Notes: generated by a model not told the origin, from the letters alone. A stretch of 18,583 bases of DNA from CAYLOP01 sp964385305 (GCA_964385305.1 CAYLOP010000053.1:1-18583), one strand, 5' to 3'; positions 1 to 6,772 are shown, counted from the stretch's first letter. Program-made: numbers and translations.

Positions 1-470
1 TTGAGCATATCGCCAAGCTGATTGTCAAAGTTCTTGAGCCGCCGCCGTTGCGCAGTTGAGACGTAAAAATGCGGGATAGATGCGCCGACAAAAAAGAAGA
101 GGATCGCGAATAATACCGACCGCCCGCTGGAGATCATGCCCAATATTCCGCCGATGATGCCCAGTCCAATGACAAAGGTCAGGTACTCCGCGGGTCTGAA
201 TTTAATATCGGCACGGGCGAGACTCCGCGAGATCGAATCGAAGAGATCTGTCCCTTCTCCTAATCGGTTGAAGAAATCTGAGAGCACCGACGACCGCTCG
301 TGTCCTTCCTCCGTATCTGCCAAACCCGTGGCGATAGCACCCGCTTCTGCATACCGCCCCAAGCGCTCTTCAACCACCGAACGCTCCCAGACGAGCGCCA
401 TTACAACACCGGCGACGAGGAGAAGCAATCCCAAACCACCGCCAATCATGAGGATTAGATTTGGACTCAT
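1..470 (-). CDS. tadB: TadB-like Tad pilus inner-membrane platform protein (N-terminal part, cut by window edge)
   Basis: This gene is not closed within the window. Translation from the ATG at 468-470 gives 156 residues before the edge. Residues 4-26 form a first membrane helix (LILMIGGGLGLLLLVAGVV). A soluble segment follows, including SLARADIKFRPAEY near residues 81-94, and then two closely spaced hydrophobic stretches at about 95-115 and 119-135. The visible part ends at RRRLKNFDNQLGDML, which matches the start of the T2SSF cytoplasmic domain, where this family reads roughly 'F..QLPDAL'. TadB works with TadC as the platform on which the CpaF ATPase drives pilin assembly. The gene begins five bases after the cpaF stop, so the two are almost certainly co-transcribed and translationally coupled. 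Its place directly after cpaF supports TadB over TadC. The identity is known from family features; the full length cannot be seen. Confidence 0.86.
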   Translation of the reverse strand, partial: MSPNLILMIGGGLGLLLLVAGVVMALVWERSVVEERLGRYAEAGAIATGLADTEEGHERSSVLSDFFNRLGEGTDLFDSISRSLARADIKFRPAEYLTFVIGLGIIGGILGMISSGRSVLFAILFFFVGASIPHFYVSTAQRRRLKNFDNQLGDML

Positions 471-475
471 TTTAT

Positions 476-1885
476 CTAGTATCCACGCAGTCTCTCTCCC
501 ACACCAAAGATTGTTGCAGGGAGATGAATTCCGCTTGACTCAATTTTATCAATAAACCGCGGCCGTAGACCGGTGGGGCGTAGACGCCCGATCACTCGAC
601 CGTCTTCAAAACCAGTCTGCTCGAACACAAAGATGTCCGTCATGGTGATCACGTCGCCTTCCATGCCCTGGATCTCAGCGATGTGAGTGACCTTTCGCGT
701 CCCATCTCGCAGGCGTTCGAGGTGGACAATAAGCTCAAGCGCCGAAGCGACCTGCTCGCGGATCGCCCGCACCGGCAGTTCCATGCCGGCCATGAGTGTC
801 ATCGTTTCGATACGAGAGAGTGTGTCGCGAGGGCTGTTACTGTGGGCTGTGGTCATCGATCCCTCATGGCCGGTGTTCATCGCTTGCAACATGTCGAGTG
901 CTTCTTTATCACGGATCTCACCAACAATAATGCGATCCGGTCTCATTCGCAGTGAGTTCACTACCAATTGCTGAATGGTCACCTCGCCGCGGCCCTCGAT
1001 GTTCGGAGGGCGGGATTCAAGGGTGACAACATGCTCCTGACGCAATTGAAGCTCGGCTGCATTCTCAATGGTGATCACGCGTTCGTCAGTAGGGATGTAT
1101 TGGGAGAGCACGTTCAGCAGCGTGGTTTTTCCAGAACCGGTGCCTCCGGAGATGACCATGTTGATCCTAGAGATCACACTCGCCTTCAGAAATTCAACCG
1201 ATTCGGGCGTAAGAGTGCCATACTCGATAAGCTGCTCAATCGTGATTGGATTTCGTGAGAATTTACGGATCGTGAGAACAGGACCCACGAGTGAGATGGG
1301 AGGGATGACTGCATTCACACGTGAACCATCTGGTAGACGTGCGTCGACATAAGGGCTTGATTCATCGATGCGCCGCCCAAGCGGGGCGACGATTCGATCG
1401 ATAATGCGCATTAAATGGTCGTCACTCTCAAAAGAAGCCGGTTCCCGATGAATCTTGCCGGCGCGCTCGATATAGATTTGCTTTGCGCCGTTCACCATGA
1501 TTTCTGTGAGGGAATCGTCTGCGATGAGTGGCTCCAAGGGACCCAGGCCAAGGATTTCGGCCACGATCTGTTCGAAGAGCCTTCGACGTTCCGGCCGAGA
1601 GAGTACGATCTTCTCTTCCGTCAGGATATTCTCAAAGAGTTCCTCAATCGTTCGCCTGACATCAGCTGTTTGGCTGACATCCATGGAAGGATCGAGTTCG
1701 GCAAGGAGCTTATTCTGGACCCGTGTCTTGAGATCGTAATAGGTATCGCGCTGAGTCGAGCCTGGAGTTGCGACTCGTCGAGCACTAATCCCGCTCAACC
1801 TTGTCGTAGGTCCGATACTCGACGGGGTTTTCGGCTCCTCTGCATCTTGAGATTGACCCTGTTCAATTCGTTTCAATAACGACAC
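476..1885 (-). CDS. cpaF: CpaF/TadA pilus assembly secretion ATPase
   Basis: A 469-residue GspE-superfamily ATPase, normal length for CpaF/TadA, which powers Flp pilus extension (and probably retraction) at the cytoplasmic face. Residues 1-45 are a variable, probably disordered tail. The N-terminal domain holds LGLGPLEPLIADDSLTEIMV (about 112-131), a CpaF hallmark. The Walker A motif is GGTGSGKT at 247-254. The Asp/Glu-rich stretch around ITIENAAELQL (271-281), the Walker B-like RIIVGEIR (318-325) and the His box TGHEGSMTTAHSNSP (338-352) are all intact, so it should be active. The start is a GTG preceded by an AAGGAGG ribosome site seven bases upstream. A 73-base gap separates it from cpaE; tadB follows five bases after its stop. 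No domain is missing. Confidence is high from motifs and neighbours together. Confidence 0.97.
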   Translation of the reverse strand: MSLLKRIEQGQSQDAEEPKTPSSIGPTTRLSGISARRVATPGSTQRDTYYDLKTRVQNKLLAELDPSMDVSQTADVRRTIEELFENILTEEKIVLSRPERRRLFEQIVAEILGLGPLEPLIADDSLTEIMVNGAKQIYIERAGKIHREPASFESDDHLMRIIDRIVAPLGRRIDESSPYVDARLPDGSRVNAVIPPISLVGPVLTIRKFSRNPITIEQLIEYGTLTPESVEFLKASVISRINMVISGGTGSGKTTLLNVLSQYIPTDERVITIENAAELQLRQEHVVTLESRPPNIEGRGEVTIQQLVVNSLRMRPDRIIVGEIRDKEALDMLQAMNTGHEGSMTTAHSNSPRDTLSRIETMTLMAGMELPVRAIREQVASALELIVHLERLRDGTRKVTHIAEIQGMEGDVITMTDIFVFEQTGFEDGRVIGRLRPTGLRPRFIDKIESSGIHLPATIFGVGERLRGY

Positions 1886-1888
1886 AGC

Positions 1889-1914
1889 CTATCCTCCTTA
1901 CCAATTATGGATAG
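1889..1914 (-). promoter_or_regulatory. Possible hairpin over the cpaF ribosome binding site
   Basis: On the transcript, CTATCC (1914-1909) can pair with GGATAG (1894-1889) across a 14-base loop that contains the AAGGA part of the Shine-Dalgarno sequence. The last bases of the AAGGAGGATAGG site are in the stem. The stem is only six pairs, so any effect on cpaF translation is speculative. Confidence 0.25.
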
Positions 1915-1958
1915 CTTTCATCCTGTCTGCAACTGTGAAAGGATCAATGAGAGCACTT

Positions 1959-3179
1959 TTATTCCTCTTCTTCATTATCTTGATCCACTAGCCTTTGTCG
2001 GATAGATCCAAGAAGATCAATGATGCTTTTAGCAGAAGCCGATCCTTTATCGGCTAGCAATAAAGGGACGCCACGATTAACAGAGTTGGAAACGGCACGT
2101 TCGTCAAGCGGTATCACCCCATCGATAGGGTGGTTAAGATTTTCCGCGATTGCAGCCGCAGTAATCCCAGATTTTCGATCCACCTTATTCAGCACAAAGA
2201 AAACCCGCTCGCTTGGCAAATCAAGCACTCCCAGTAAATCAAAGAGCAAGCGGGCGTCCTTGATTGCAGGGATCTCCGGTGTAGTCAAGGTGACAAGCAA
2301 ATCAGCGGTATCCAAGACAGCGAGCGTGATGTCATCCATGGTGGAACTGGTATCGACGATGACATAAGCGTAATTCCGTCGTAAGTGTTGCAGGACACCG
2401 CGAACCTGCTCCGCTTTTACCTCATCTGCCAGCTCTGGCCTATGAGGTGCTGCAAGCACAAGCAGACCACTGTCGTGCAGGATGAGAACGTCCTCTACAA
2501 CTTCAGGGTCGATCTCCTCCACGCGAGAAGCAAGATCGACAATGCTGTTTTTGGCTTGAAGGTTCAAGGAGACCGCCACGTCACCGAACTGCAACGCAGT
2601 ATCGACGAGGACTACTTGCGTTTCGCGGGTCTCCAGTCCAAGTGCAAGGTTCGTGGCGAGCATTGTGCAGCCTACACCCCCTTTGGCGCTATATACAGCG
2701 ATCACCTTGCCTGCGAGCTGTGTGAAAGGCACACCCGCACCGGTTTTAGCGACCTGGGGTACCGATCTCTCCAGTTTTTCTCGCTGTTCGCGTGCACGCT
2801 CTGCAAGCGAACGTATTGTTGAAATTAGCTCATCACCTGAAGGTGGTTTGGCGATGAAGTCTCTAGCCCCAGCGAGCATGGCTCGACGCATATAGTCTGG
2901 TTCACTTTGGACTGAGAGAATGACAATCTGTGCATAGGGGACATCAAGCAACAATTTTTCTGTTGCAGTAATGCCATCCATATCAGGCATATTGATGTCC
3001 ATGATGACGACATCGGGCTTGGTTTCCTTTGCCAGCTCAAGCGCTTCCTCACCTGAACGGGCAGCTCCCACGACACTAATATCCGGCTCAAACTGAAGCA
3101 GTTTCCGGATATTCTCGCGGGTTTCAGCGATATCATCAACAATCAATACGCGGATGTTTTCCTCCGCGTTATCCAGCAT
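1959..3179 (-). CDS. cpaE: CpaE/TadZ-type pilus localisation protein: receiver domain fused to MinD-like ATPase
   Basis: A two-domain protein of 406 residues from the start chosen here. Residues 8-125 form a response-regulator receiver with all key residues: DD at 15-16, phospho-acceptor D61 in VVIMDINMPDMDG, S89 and K111 in IAKPPS. After a charged linker (about 126-155), a MinD/ParA-like domain begins with SAKGGVGCT (164-172). The signature Lys K166 is kept but the usual P-loop Lys is Cys171. VDTALQFGD (about 192-200) and IVDTSSTMDD follow, as in CpaE/TadZ. This family places the Tad machine at a cell site. The ATG at 3177-3179 is preferred because a GGAGG (3185-3189) lies five bases upstream. 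An in-frame ATG at 3189-3191 overlaps that GGAGG and would add four residues (MEGR). It lies between cpaB and cpaF. The intact receiver suggests phosphorylation control. Confidence 0.93.
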   Translation of the reverse strand: MLDNAEENIRVLIVDDIAETRENIRKLLQFEPDISVVGAARSGEEALELAKETKPDVVIMDINMPDMDGITATEKLLLDVPYAQIVILSVQSEPDYMRRAMLAGARDFIAKPPSGDELISTIRSLAERAREQREKLERSVPQVAKTGAGVPFTQLAGKVIAVYSAKGGVGCTMLATNLALGLETRETQVVLVDTALQFGDVAVSLNLQAKNSIVDLASRVEEIDPEVVEDVLILHDSGLLVLAAPHRPELADEVKAEQVRGVLQHLRRNYAYVIVDTSSTMDDITLAVLDTADLLVTLTTPEIPAIKDARLLFDLLGVLDLPSERVFFVLNKVDRKSGITAAAIAENLNHPIDGVIPLDERAVSNSVNRGVPLLLADKGSASAKSIIDLLGSIRQRLVDQDNEEEE

Positions 3180-3211
3180 CCTACCCTCCATGCCTCATCC
3201 AATCAATGAGT

Positions 3212-4375
3212 CTATTTTTCTTCAGTCTTCGGCGAGGCATCGTTCGGTAACACCGGTACGATTGGCTTCTCCAAGGCTGGCTCCAATCCATAGGGGAGCT
3301 TGGTGGGTACTGTTATATTGTAATTATCCAAAAGGTACTGCAATGTCACGCTCGTGGTCTCAGTGGTGAGATTGTCGCCTGGTGCCCGTAGTGTGAGAAC
3401 AAGATCTACCCCCGATTTGATCGCCCAGTTTAGCGATAAGGCGTCTTGTGGTGTTACGATCAAGGTGATGATATCTGGTGGTGGTGGAGCTACATCGGCT
3501 TGCGCTTCACCTTGCTGTGGAGGTGGGGCACCCACCCCTTGTTCTGATTGTGGCTCGGCAACCGAGACAGAAGCTTCATCTGCTGGCAACGGGAATGTTC
3601 CCACGTGCAAAACAGTGGCTTTCTCGATCAAACGTTGCGTCACAAGACGAGGACGCTGCATTTCCATCGGGAATACATGAATCGGCTGTTCTAGTTCCGG
3701 CTCGATATCCACACGGCCATACATGAAAGAGGGAACGCCATCTTCCCGTTCATCCTTGAACTCACCCAGAAAGCTCGTGATAATGGGCGCAGGAAATTCA
3801 TCGGTGCCGCCGGGCGCGATCAGCGGTGTCACAAGGTTAGGGAGAGCAGTTTGGAAATCAATATCAAGATCGATCATTAACATCGTCACCAGCACATCTA
3901 CAGAGTCGCCGTCTCGGAGTGCATACGCGACGCTTGAGAGACGACTTATGGGAATAGCAATAGCCGTATAGCCAGGTTCAATGGCAAGTGAGGCATCCGA
4001 GCCAATCCCCAATACATCTCCGGCCTTGTCCGTAAGCATGGCCTCTGTAATAGGAACCCCACGGGCGATATCCATACGCGCCCGACGACCGACGACTCGA
4101 GACTTTAAGCCCTCCTCTTCTGGTCCATTGAACATCGTTTCAACGACGAGGTCGGCAGGCATCTGTGTAATGACGATGCCCCCCTCTTCTGGAATAACCG
4201 ATCCCCGTGAGATATCCTGGCCCGCAATGACTACATAGATCATGTCAGGCGCCATAATGAGCTCATCTTCAGGAGTCGGTTGTGCCGGTTCTCGACCTCG
4301 CAAAAGAAGAAACGCACCAACTGCTCCAAGTATCAAGATCAAAGCAAGCAAGATTAATATGCGGCCACGACGCAT
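3212..4375 (-). CDS. cpaB: CpaB/RcpC Flp pilus assembly protein (SAF domain)
   Basis: A 387-residue extracytoplasmic protein with one N-terminal membrane anchor (about 5-26, very Leu/Ile-rich). An SAF-type domain follows at about 46-112 (VVIAGQDISRGSVI). The RcpC/CpaB core AIEPGYTAIAIPISR...LRDGDSVDVLV covers about 131-163. A Pro-rich linker (GAPPPQQG...APPPPD, about 282-301) leads to the C-terminal ITLIVTPQDALSLNWAIKSG segment (303-322), which resembles the last strand-helix unit of CpaB proteins. CpaB acts outside the membrane in Flp pilus assembly; its exact role varies by species. The ATG is preceded by AAGGAGG four bases upstream. It has its own strong promoter at 4425-4452, which makes it the first gene of the machinery unit cpaB-cpaE-cpaF-tadB. 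The length is somewhat above the usual 250-350 because of the linker and tail. Confidence 0.93.
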   Translation of the reverse strand: MRRGRILILLALILILGAVGAFLLLRGREPAQPTPEDELIMAPDMIYVVIAGQDISRGSVIPEEGGIVITQMPADLVVETMFNGPEEEGLKSRVVGRRARMDIARGVPITEAMLTDKAGDVLGIGSDASLAIEPGYTAIAIPISRLSSVAYALRDGDSVDVLVTMLMIDLDIDFQTALPNLVTPLIAPGGTDEFPAPIITSFLGEFKDEREDGVPSFMYGRVDIEPELEQPIHVFPMEMQRPRLVTQRLIEKATVLHVGTFPLPADEASVSVAEPQSEQGVGAPPPQQGEAQADVAPPPPDIITLIVTPQDALSLNWAIKSGVDLVLTLRAPGDNLTTETTSVTLQYLLDNYNITVPTKLPYGLEPALEKPIVPVLPNDASPKTEEK

Positions 4376-4424
4376 GGGACCTCCTTGGGATTCAGGATCA
4401 CGCGAATAACAAAGTGATGCGCGT

Positions 4425-4452
4425 ATGATACTGTTTCTAGGTTAAATGTCAA
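4425..4452 (-). promoter_or_regulatory. Sigma-70-type promoter for cpaB
   Basis: The minus strand shows a perfect -35 TTGACA (4452-4447), a 16-base spacer and TATCAT (4430-4425, five of six consensus bases). The start would fall near 4418, giving a leader of about 42 bases before the cpaB ATG. It sits just downstream of the inverted-repeat block that follows flp. Confidence 0.72.
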
Positions 4453-4500
4453 GTCGCACGCCTTTATAGTGATCGTCTGTAAGATTTCAGCGCTGAATTA

Positions 4501-4525
4501 GGAGCCCTATCATCGATAGGGCTCC
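4501..4525 (-). terminator. Strong stem-loop downstream of flp
   Basis: GGAGCCCTAT (4501-4510) and ATAGGGCTCC (4516-4525) form a perfect 10-base stem with a five-base loop, 53 bases past the flp stop. On the transcript it is followed by UAAUUCAGCG, not a U-run, so intrinsic termination is doubtful. An mRNA-stabilising 3' hairpin is equally likely. Confidence 0.5.
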
Positions 4526-4526
4526 C

Positions 4527-4550
4527 CGCCTTATGGTTCAGACCAAGGCG
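4527..4550 (-). other. Second stem-loop immediately downstream of flp
   Basis: CGCCTT (4527-4532) pairs with AAGGCG (4545-4550), and GGT pairs with ACC inside around a TCAG loop, with an AT bulge on one side. It abuts the stronger hairpin at 4501-4525 and competes with the longer 9-base pairing described for 4456-4553. Confidence 0.4.
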
Positions 4551-4578
4551 TGCAAGTCACCATCACACCTTCAACAGG

Positions 4579-4725
4579 CTAGATGTTGTGGACTATGTTG
4601 CTGAACACATTGCCGATTGCTGGCCCGAGCAGCGCCAAAATAACGATCACAACAACAGCGATCAGAACAAGGATCAAAGCATACTCGACGAGACCCTGGC
4701 CTTTTTCTTTCGGGGCGTACAGCAT
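4579..4725 (-). CDS. flp: Flp-type class IVb prepilin
   Basis: A 48-residue prepilin and the major structural candidate of the pilus. The leader MLYAPKEKG is followed by the Flp cleavage site G9|Q10, with Glu at +5 (E14) and Tyr at +6 (Y15): the class IVb 'G|xxxxEY' rule is met exactly. The mature protein of 39 residues is one hydrophobic helix (ALILVLIAVVVIVILALL) with a short tail ending FSNIVHNI. The ribosome site GGGAGGTGAG lies a few bases before the ATG. It has its own promoter at 4780-4808 and is followed by hairpins, so it is likely expressed more strongly than the assembly genes. A TadV/CpaA prepilin peptidase is needed but is not in the window. The length is typical for Flp (about 45-70). 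Confidence 0.95.
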   Translation of the reverse strand: MLYAPKEKGQGLVEYALILVLIAVVVIVILALLGPAIGNVFSNIVHNI

Positions 4726-4779
4726 ATTTCTCACCTCCCTTCCTTTATATCTTACCTATTTATTTTGCAGGTATGAATC

Positions 4780-4808
4780 ATTATAGATTCTGTCACATGA
4801 TTATTCAA
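4780..4808 (-). promoter_or_regulatory. Sigma-70-type promoter for flp
   Basis: The minus strand shows TTGAAT (4808-4803), a 17-base spacer and a perfect TATAAT (4785-4780). The start would be near 4773, leaving a leader of about 48 bases before the flp ATG. The spacer contains the 8-mer TCATGTGA, which occurs again upstream at 4889-4896. Confidence 0.78.
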
Positions 4809-4896
4809 TAGGACTAATATCCGATGCCGTTCTGAAGGCAATTTCCCCAAATTCATTTCGCAGGCCATGTGCCCGATAATCGGGAACATCACATGA
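4793..4896. repeat. 8-base direct repeat TCACATGA at 4793-4800 and 4889-4896
   Basis: The two copies are 96 bases apart, about nine helical turns, and in the same orientation. One lies inside the flp promoter spacer; the other touches the end of the 23-base dyad at 4867-4889. Two copies of an 8-mer in 270 bases could be chance. Confidence 0.35.
4867..4889. promoter_or_regulatory. 23-base dyad (operator-like) upstream of flp
   Basis: ATGTGCCCGATAATCGGGAA followed by CAT is an inverted repeat with 11-base arms, one mismatched pair and a single central base. The core CCCGAT-A-ATCGGG is perfect. It lies about 60 bases upstream of the flp -35, a fitting place for an activator. The NarL/DegU-type regulator encoded upstream is one candidate binder, but the sequence does not match a site I know for that family. 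Confidence 0.45.
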
Positions 4897-4915
4897 ATTC
4901 TTACTTTTGAAAAGC

Positions 4916-4944
4916 TAATTGAGTAGCCACTTCCCCCTCAATTA
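4916..4944 (-). terminator. Weak stem-loop after the histidine kinase gene
   Basis: TAATTGAG (4916-4923) and CTCAATTA (4937-4944) form an 8-base AT-rich stem with a 13-base loop, about 50 bases past the kinase stop. On the transcript it is followed by GCUUUUC, a short U-run. It could end the regulator-kinase transcript, though the stem is weak. Confidence 0.3.
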
Positions 4945-4995
4945 CCTTTTACCTAGGTAGTCTGAAAATGCGGCCGACTCAACTTTTAAACGCGC

Positions 4996-6045
4996 CTAAT
5001 CCCCAGTAGGGATTGTAAAGGTTATTCGTGTCCCCTCTCCGGCTGAACTGTCGATCTCAAAGGTCCCCCCCACCTTATCGATTCGATCCTGTAGGGCAGT
5101 GTAACCGTACTTCTCAAGATCTTCTTCCTTCAATGCTTCGGGGTCAAATCCTTTTCCATTATCGTCTACGGTAGCCCTGAGCTTTTTGTCGCCCATGTCC
5201 AACATAACTTTGACCTGTGTGGCTTGAGCGTGTTCGCGGACATTGCGGATTAGGGTCTGGATAGTGCGGAATGCTATCACCTCAATGTGATCCGCCAAAC
5301 GCCTCTCTGTTCCTGTAATCACAAAGTTGATGTCGAGGCCACTTTTATTTTTATACGCTTCCGTGTAGCGGCGTGCGGTTGGAACCAGCCCTAGATCATC
5401 CAGCATCATTGGGCGTAAATCAAAAATAAAGTCGCGTACTTGACCAAAGGTTGAACCTGCTGCTGCCTTGAGATTCTCCAACTCCTCACGAGCCTTCTCT
5501 TGATCTGTGTTGAACAATCGCATCACGATCTCGGTTCGTAGGATGAAATTGGATAACGCCTGTGCTGGACCATCGTGAATTTGACGAGAGATTTTCCGCT
5601 TTTCCTCTTCCTGCGCCTCGATAATCTGTTGAATTACCGTGCCTTCGTTGGCCCCACCCTGCGATACGGAAAGCGAGGGACGACCCTCCAGGAGCTCCAG
5701 TGTTCTAATGAGAAAAGCCTCAAACCGCTTTAGATGCGTTTCGTCGCTTTGTAGCTTTTCAAGCTGCCCGCGCATCGTGAACAGGCGCTGCTGTGCATCG
5801 TGAAACACCTCGTAGGTATCGCGGATATCCTCCCTTGGAATTGTTTCAAAATGTGCCTGCATTTGGTGCAGGTGTGCAGTGACGGTAGCATTTCGCTGCG
5901 CCAACTTATCCACCTCACCCTGGCTCTGCTCTACCAGCATGCTAATCTCTCGTATTTCCGTGCGTACTTGGTCGAGCTCGCTGCGCGTAGCTTCAAGGAA
6001 TACATCGAGTGGCTTTTTCGCTTCACTGCCGTTCTCGTCGGCCAT
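4996..6045 (-). CDS. DegS-type soluble sensor histidine kinase (HisKA_3)
   Basis: A 349-residue kinase with no membrane segment, so it senses a cytoplasmic signal. Residues 15-120 are a long charged coiled coil like the DegS sensor domain (IPREDIRDTYEVFHDAQQRL, about 69-88). The HisKA_3 dimerisation box carries the phospho-acceptor H157 in RKISRQIHDGPAQALSN, the classic DegS-like HDGPAQ. The ATPase domain has the N box (RNVREHA, 267-273; N269 kept), G1 DDNGKGF (294-300) and a G2-like GTRITF region near 338-343. One oddity is that the Glu usually six positions before the N-box Val-Arg stretch (QEALxN in the family) is Thr264 here. It starts nine bases after the response regulator stop, so the pair is co-translated. 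The likely partner is that regulator, and possibly the receiver domain of CpaE. Confidence 0.9.
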   Translation of the reverse strand: MADENGSEAKKPLDVFLEATRSELDQVRTEIREISMLVEQSQGEVDKLAQRNATVTAHLHQMQAHFETIPREDIRDTYEVFHDAQQRLFTMRGQLEKLQSDETHLKRFEAFLIRTLELLEGRPSLSVSQGGANEGTVIQQIIEAQEEEKRKISRQIHDGPAQALSNFILRTEIVMRLFNTDQEKAREELENLKAAAGSTFGQVRDFIFDLRPMMLDDLGLVPTARRYTEAYKNKSGLDINFVITGTERRLADHIEVIAFRTIQTLIRNVREHAQATQVKVMLDMGDKKLRATVDDNGKGFDPEALKEEDLEKYGYTALQDRIDKVGGTFEIDSSAGEGTRITFTIPTGD

Positions 6046-6054
6046 TTGTCCAAC

Positions 6055-6747
6055 CTATTTTCGGGTGTCTTGCAGCCGCACCCATCCATGGCGCAAAGCA
6101 TAGACAGCTGCTTGTGTGCGGTCTTCTACATCCAATTTGTGCAGAATAGATGTCATGTGATTCTTAACGGTCTGATGGCTGATACCTAAACGTGCCGCGA
6201 TCTCTTTGTTGCTCATACCCCGTGTTACATATTGGAGGATTTCCATCTCCCTTGGGGAGAGCGGTGTAAAAGCCTCAACATCACCTTCAAGATGAGGGCG
6301 TCGTACGGTTTCAACGCCTCGGGATAGCCAATGTTCCAGGCCAGCCGAGTCGTAGACCTGATCACCTACCACAAAGAAACCACGGGCTACCTGGCGGATG
6401 ACATCCACTAGCTTCCCAGCCTCAACATCTTTTGAACAGTAGGCTGACGCACCAGCTCGGAACGCGTGTAGAACTTGTTCTACATCGTCATATGCTGTCA
6501 CTAGCACAACCGACGTATCGAGCCGCTCTGCCTGAACCTGGCGTGTCACCTGCATCCCGTTCATATTGGGCAGATTAACATCGACCACCGCGACGCGTGG
6601 CTGATATCTCCGAACAAGCTCTAGGGCTTGGTCGCCACTTGTACCCTCTGCAAGAACATCGATATCGCTCTCTGCATCGAGTACATTGCGCACACCTTCG
6701 CGGAAGAGCGGATGATCGTCAACAATTATGATGCGTATCGTTTCCAT
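6055..6747 (-). CDS. NarL/DegU-family response regulator with LuxR-type HTH
   Basis: A 230-residue transcription regulator. The receiver domain (about 4-120) has D10 and D11, phospho-acceptor D56 (VVDVNLPNMNG), T84 and K106, all the expected residues. A short linker leads to the LuxR/GerE helix-turn-helix at about 161-226, with LSPREMEILQYVTRGMSNKEIA and TVKNHMTSILHKL. The start is the ATG at 6745-6747: it begins METIRIIIVDDHP, right at the receiver, and has a GGTGGATGG ribosome site upstream. An earlier in-frame ATG at 6819 would add residues unlike the family and overlap the previous gene. A candidate extended -10 promoter precedes it (6773-6802). Its kinase follows. Because flp and the cpa genes lie just downstream, they are the obvious candidate targets, but this is inference. 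Confidence 0.94.
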   Translation of the reverse strand: METIRIIIVDDHPLFREGVRNVLDAESDIDVLAEGTSGDQALELVRRYQPRVAVVDVNLPNMNGMQVTRQVQAERLDTSVVLVTAYDDVEQVLHAFRAGASAYCSKDVEAGKLVDVIRQVARGFFVVGDQVYDSAGLEHWLSRGVETVRRPHLEGDVEAFTPLSPREMEILQYVTRGMSNKEIAARLGISHQTVKNHMTSILHKLDVEDRTQAAVYALRHGWVRLQDTRK

Positions 6748-6772
6748 AGCCCATCCACCATCTGACGCGGCG

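Larger units (their letters stand above)
4456..4553 (-). other. Candidate structured RNA element between flp and cpaB
   Basis: The segment is bounded by a perfect 9-base inverted repeat: GCACGCCTT at 4456-4464 and AAGGCGTGC at 4545-4553 on the plus strand. A second inner pair, GTCTG (4475-4479) with CAGAC (4539-4543), fits the same fold. Inside are the 12-base palindrome TTCAGCGCTGAA (4486-4497) and a perfect hairpin at 4501-4525. The AAGGCG arm (4545-4550) can instead pair locally with CGCCTT (4527-4532), so two mutually exclusive folds exist. It may be a 3'-end stabiliser or terminator for flp mRNA. No known RNA family is recognised. Confidence 0.45.

Noticed and set aside
136..555. 139-residue plus-strand reading frame spanning the tadB start and cpaF end
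   Set aside because: The product is Ser/Arg/Pro-rich, typical of antisense reading, and crosses two well-supported genes on the other strand.
4840..4853. Short palindrome AATTTCCCCAAATT as a second operator
   Set aside because: The arms are five AT-only bases around CCCC, likely to occur by chance in an AT-rich gap.
4830..4860. Possible sigma-54 promoter (TTTGGGGAAATTGCC on the minus strand)
   Set aside because: The GG to GC spacing is seven bases rather than ten, and no sigma-54 activator is encoded in the window.
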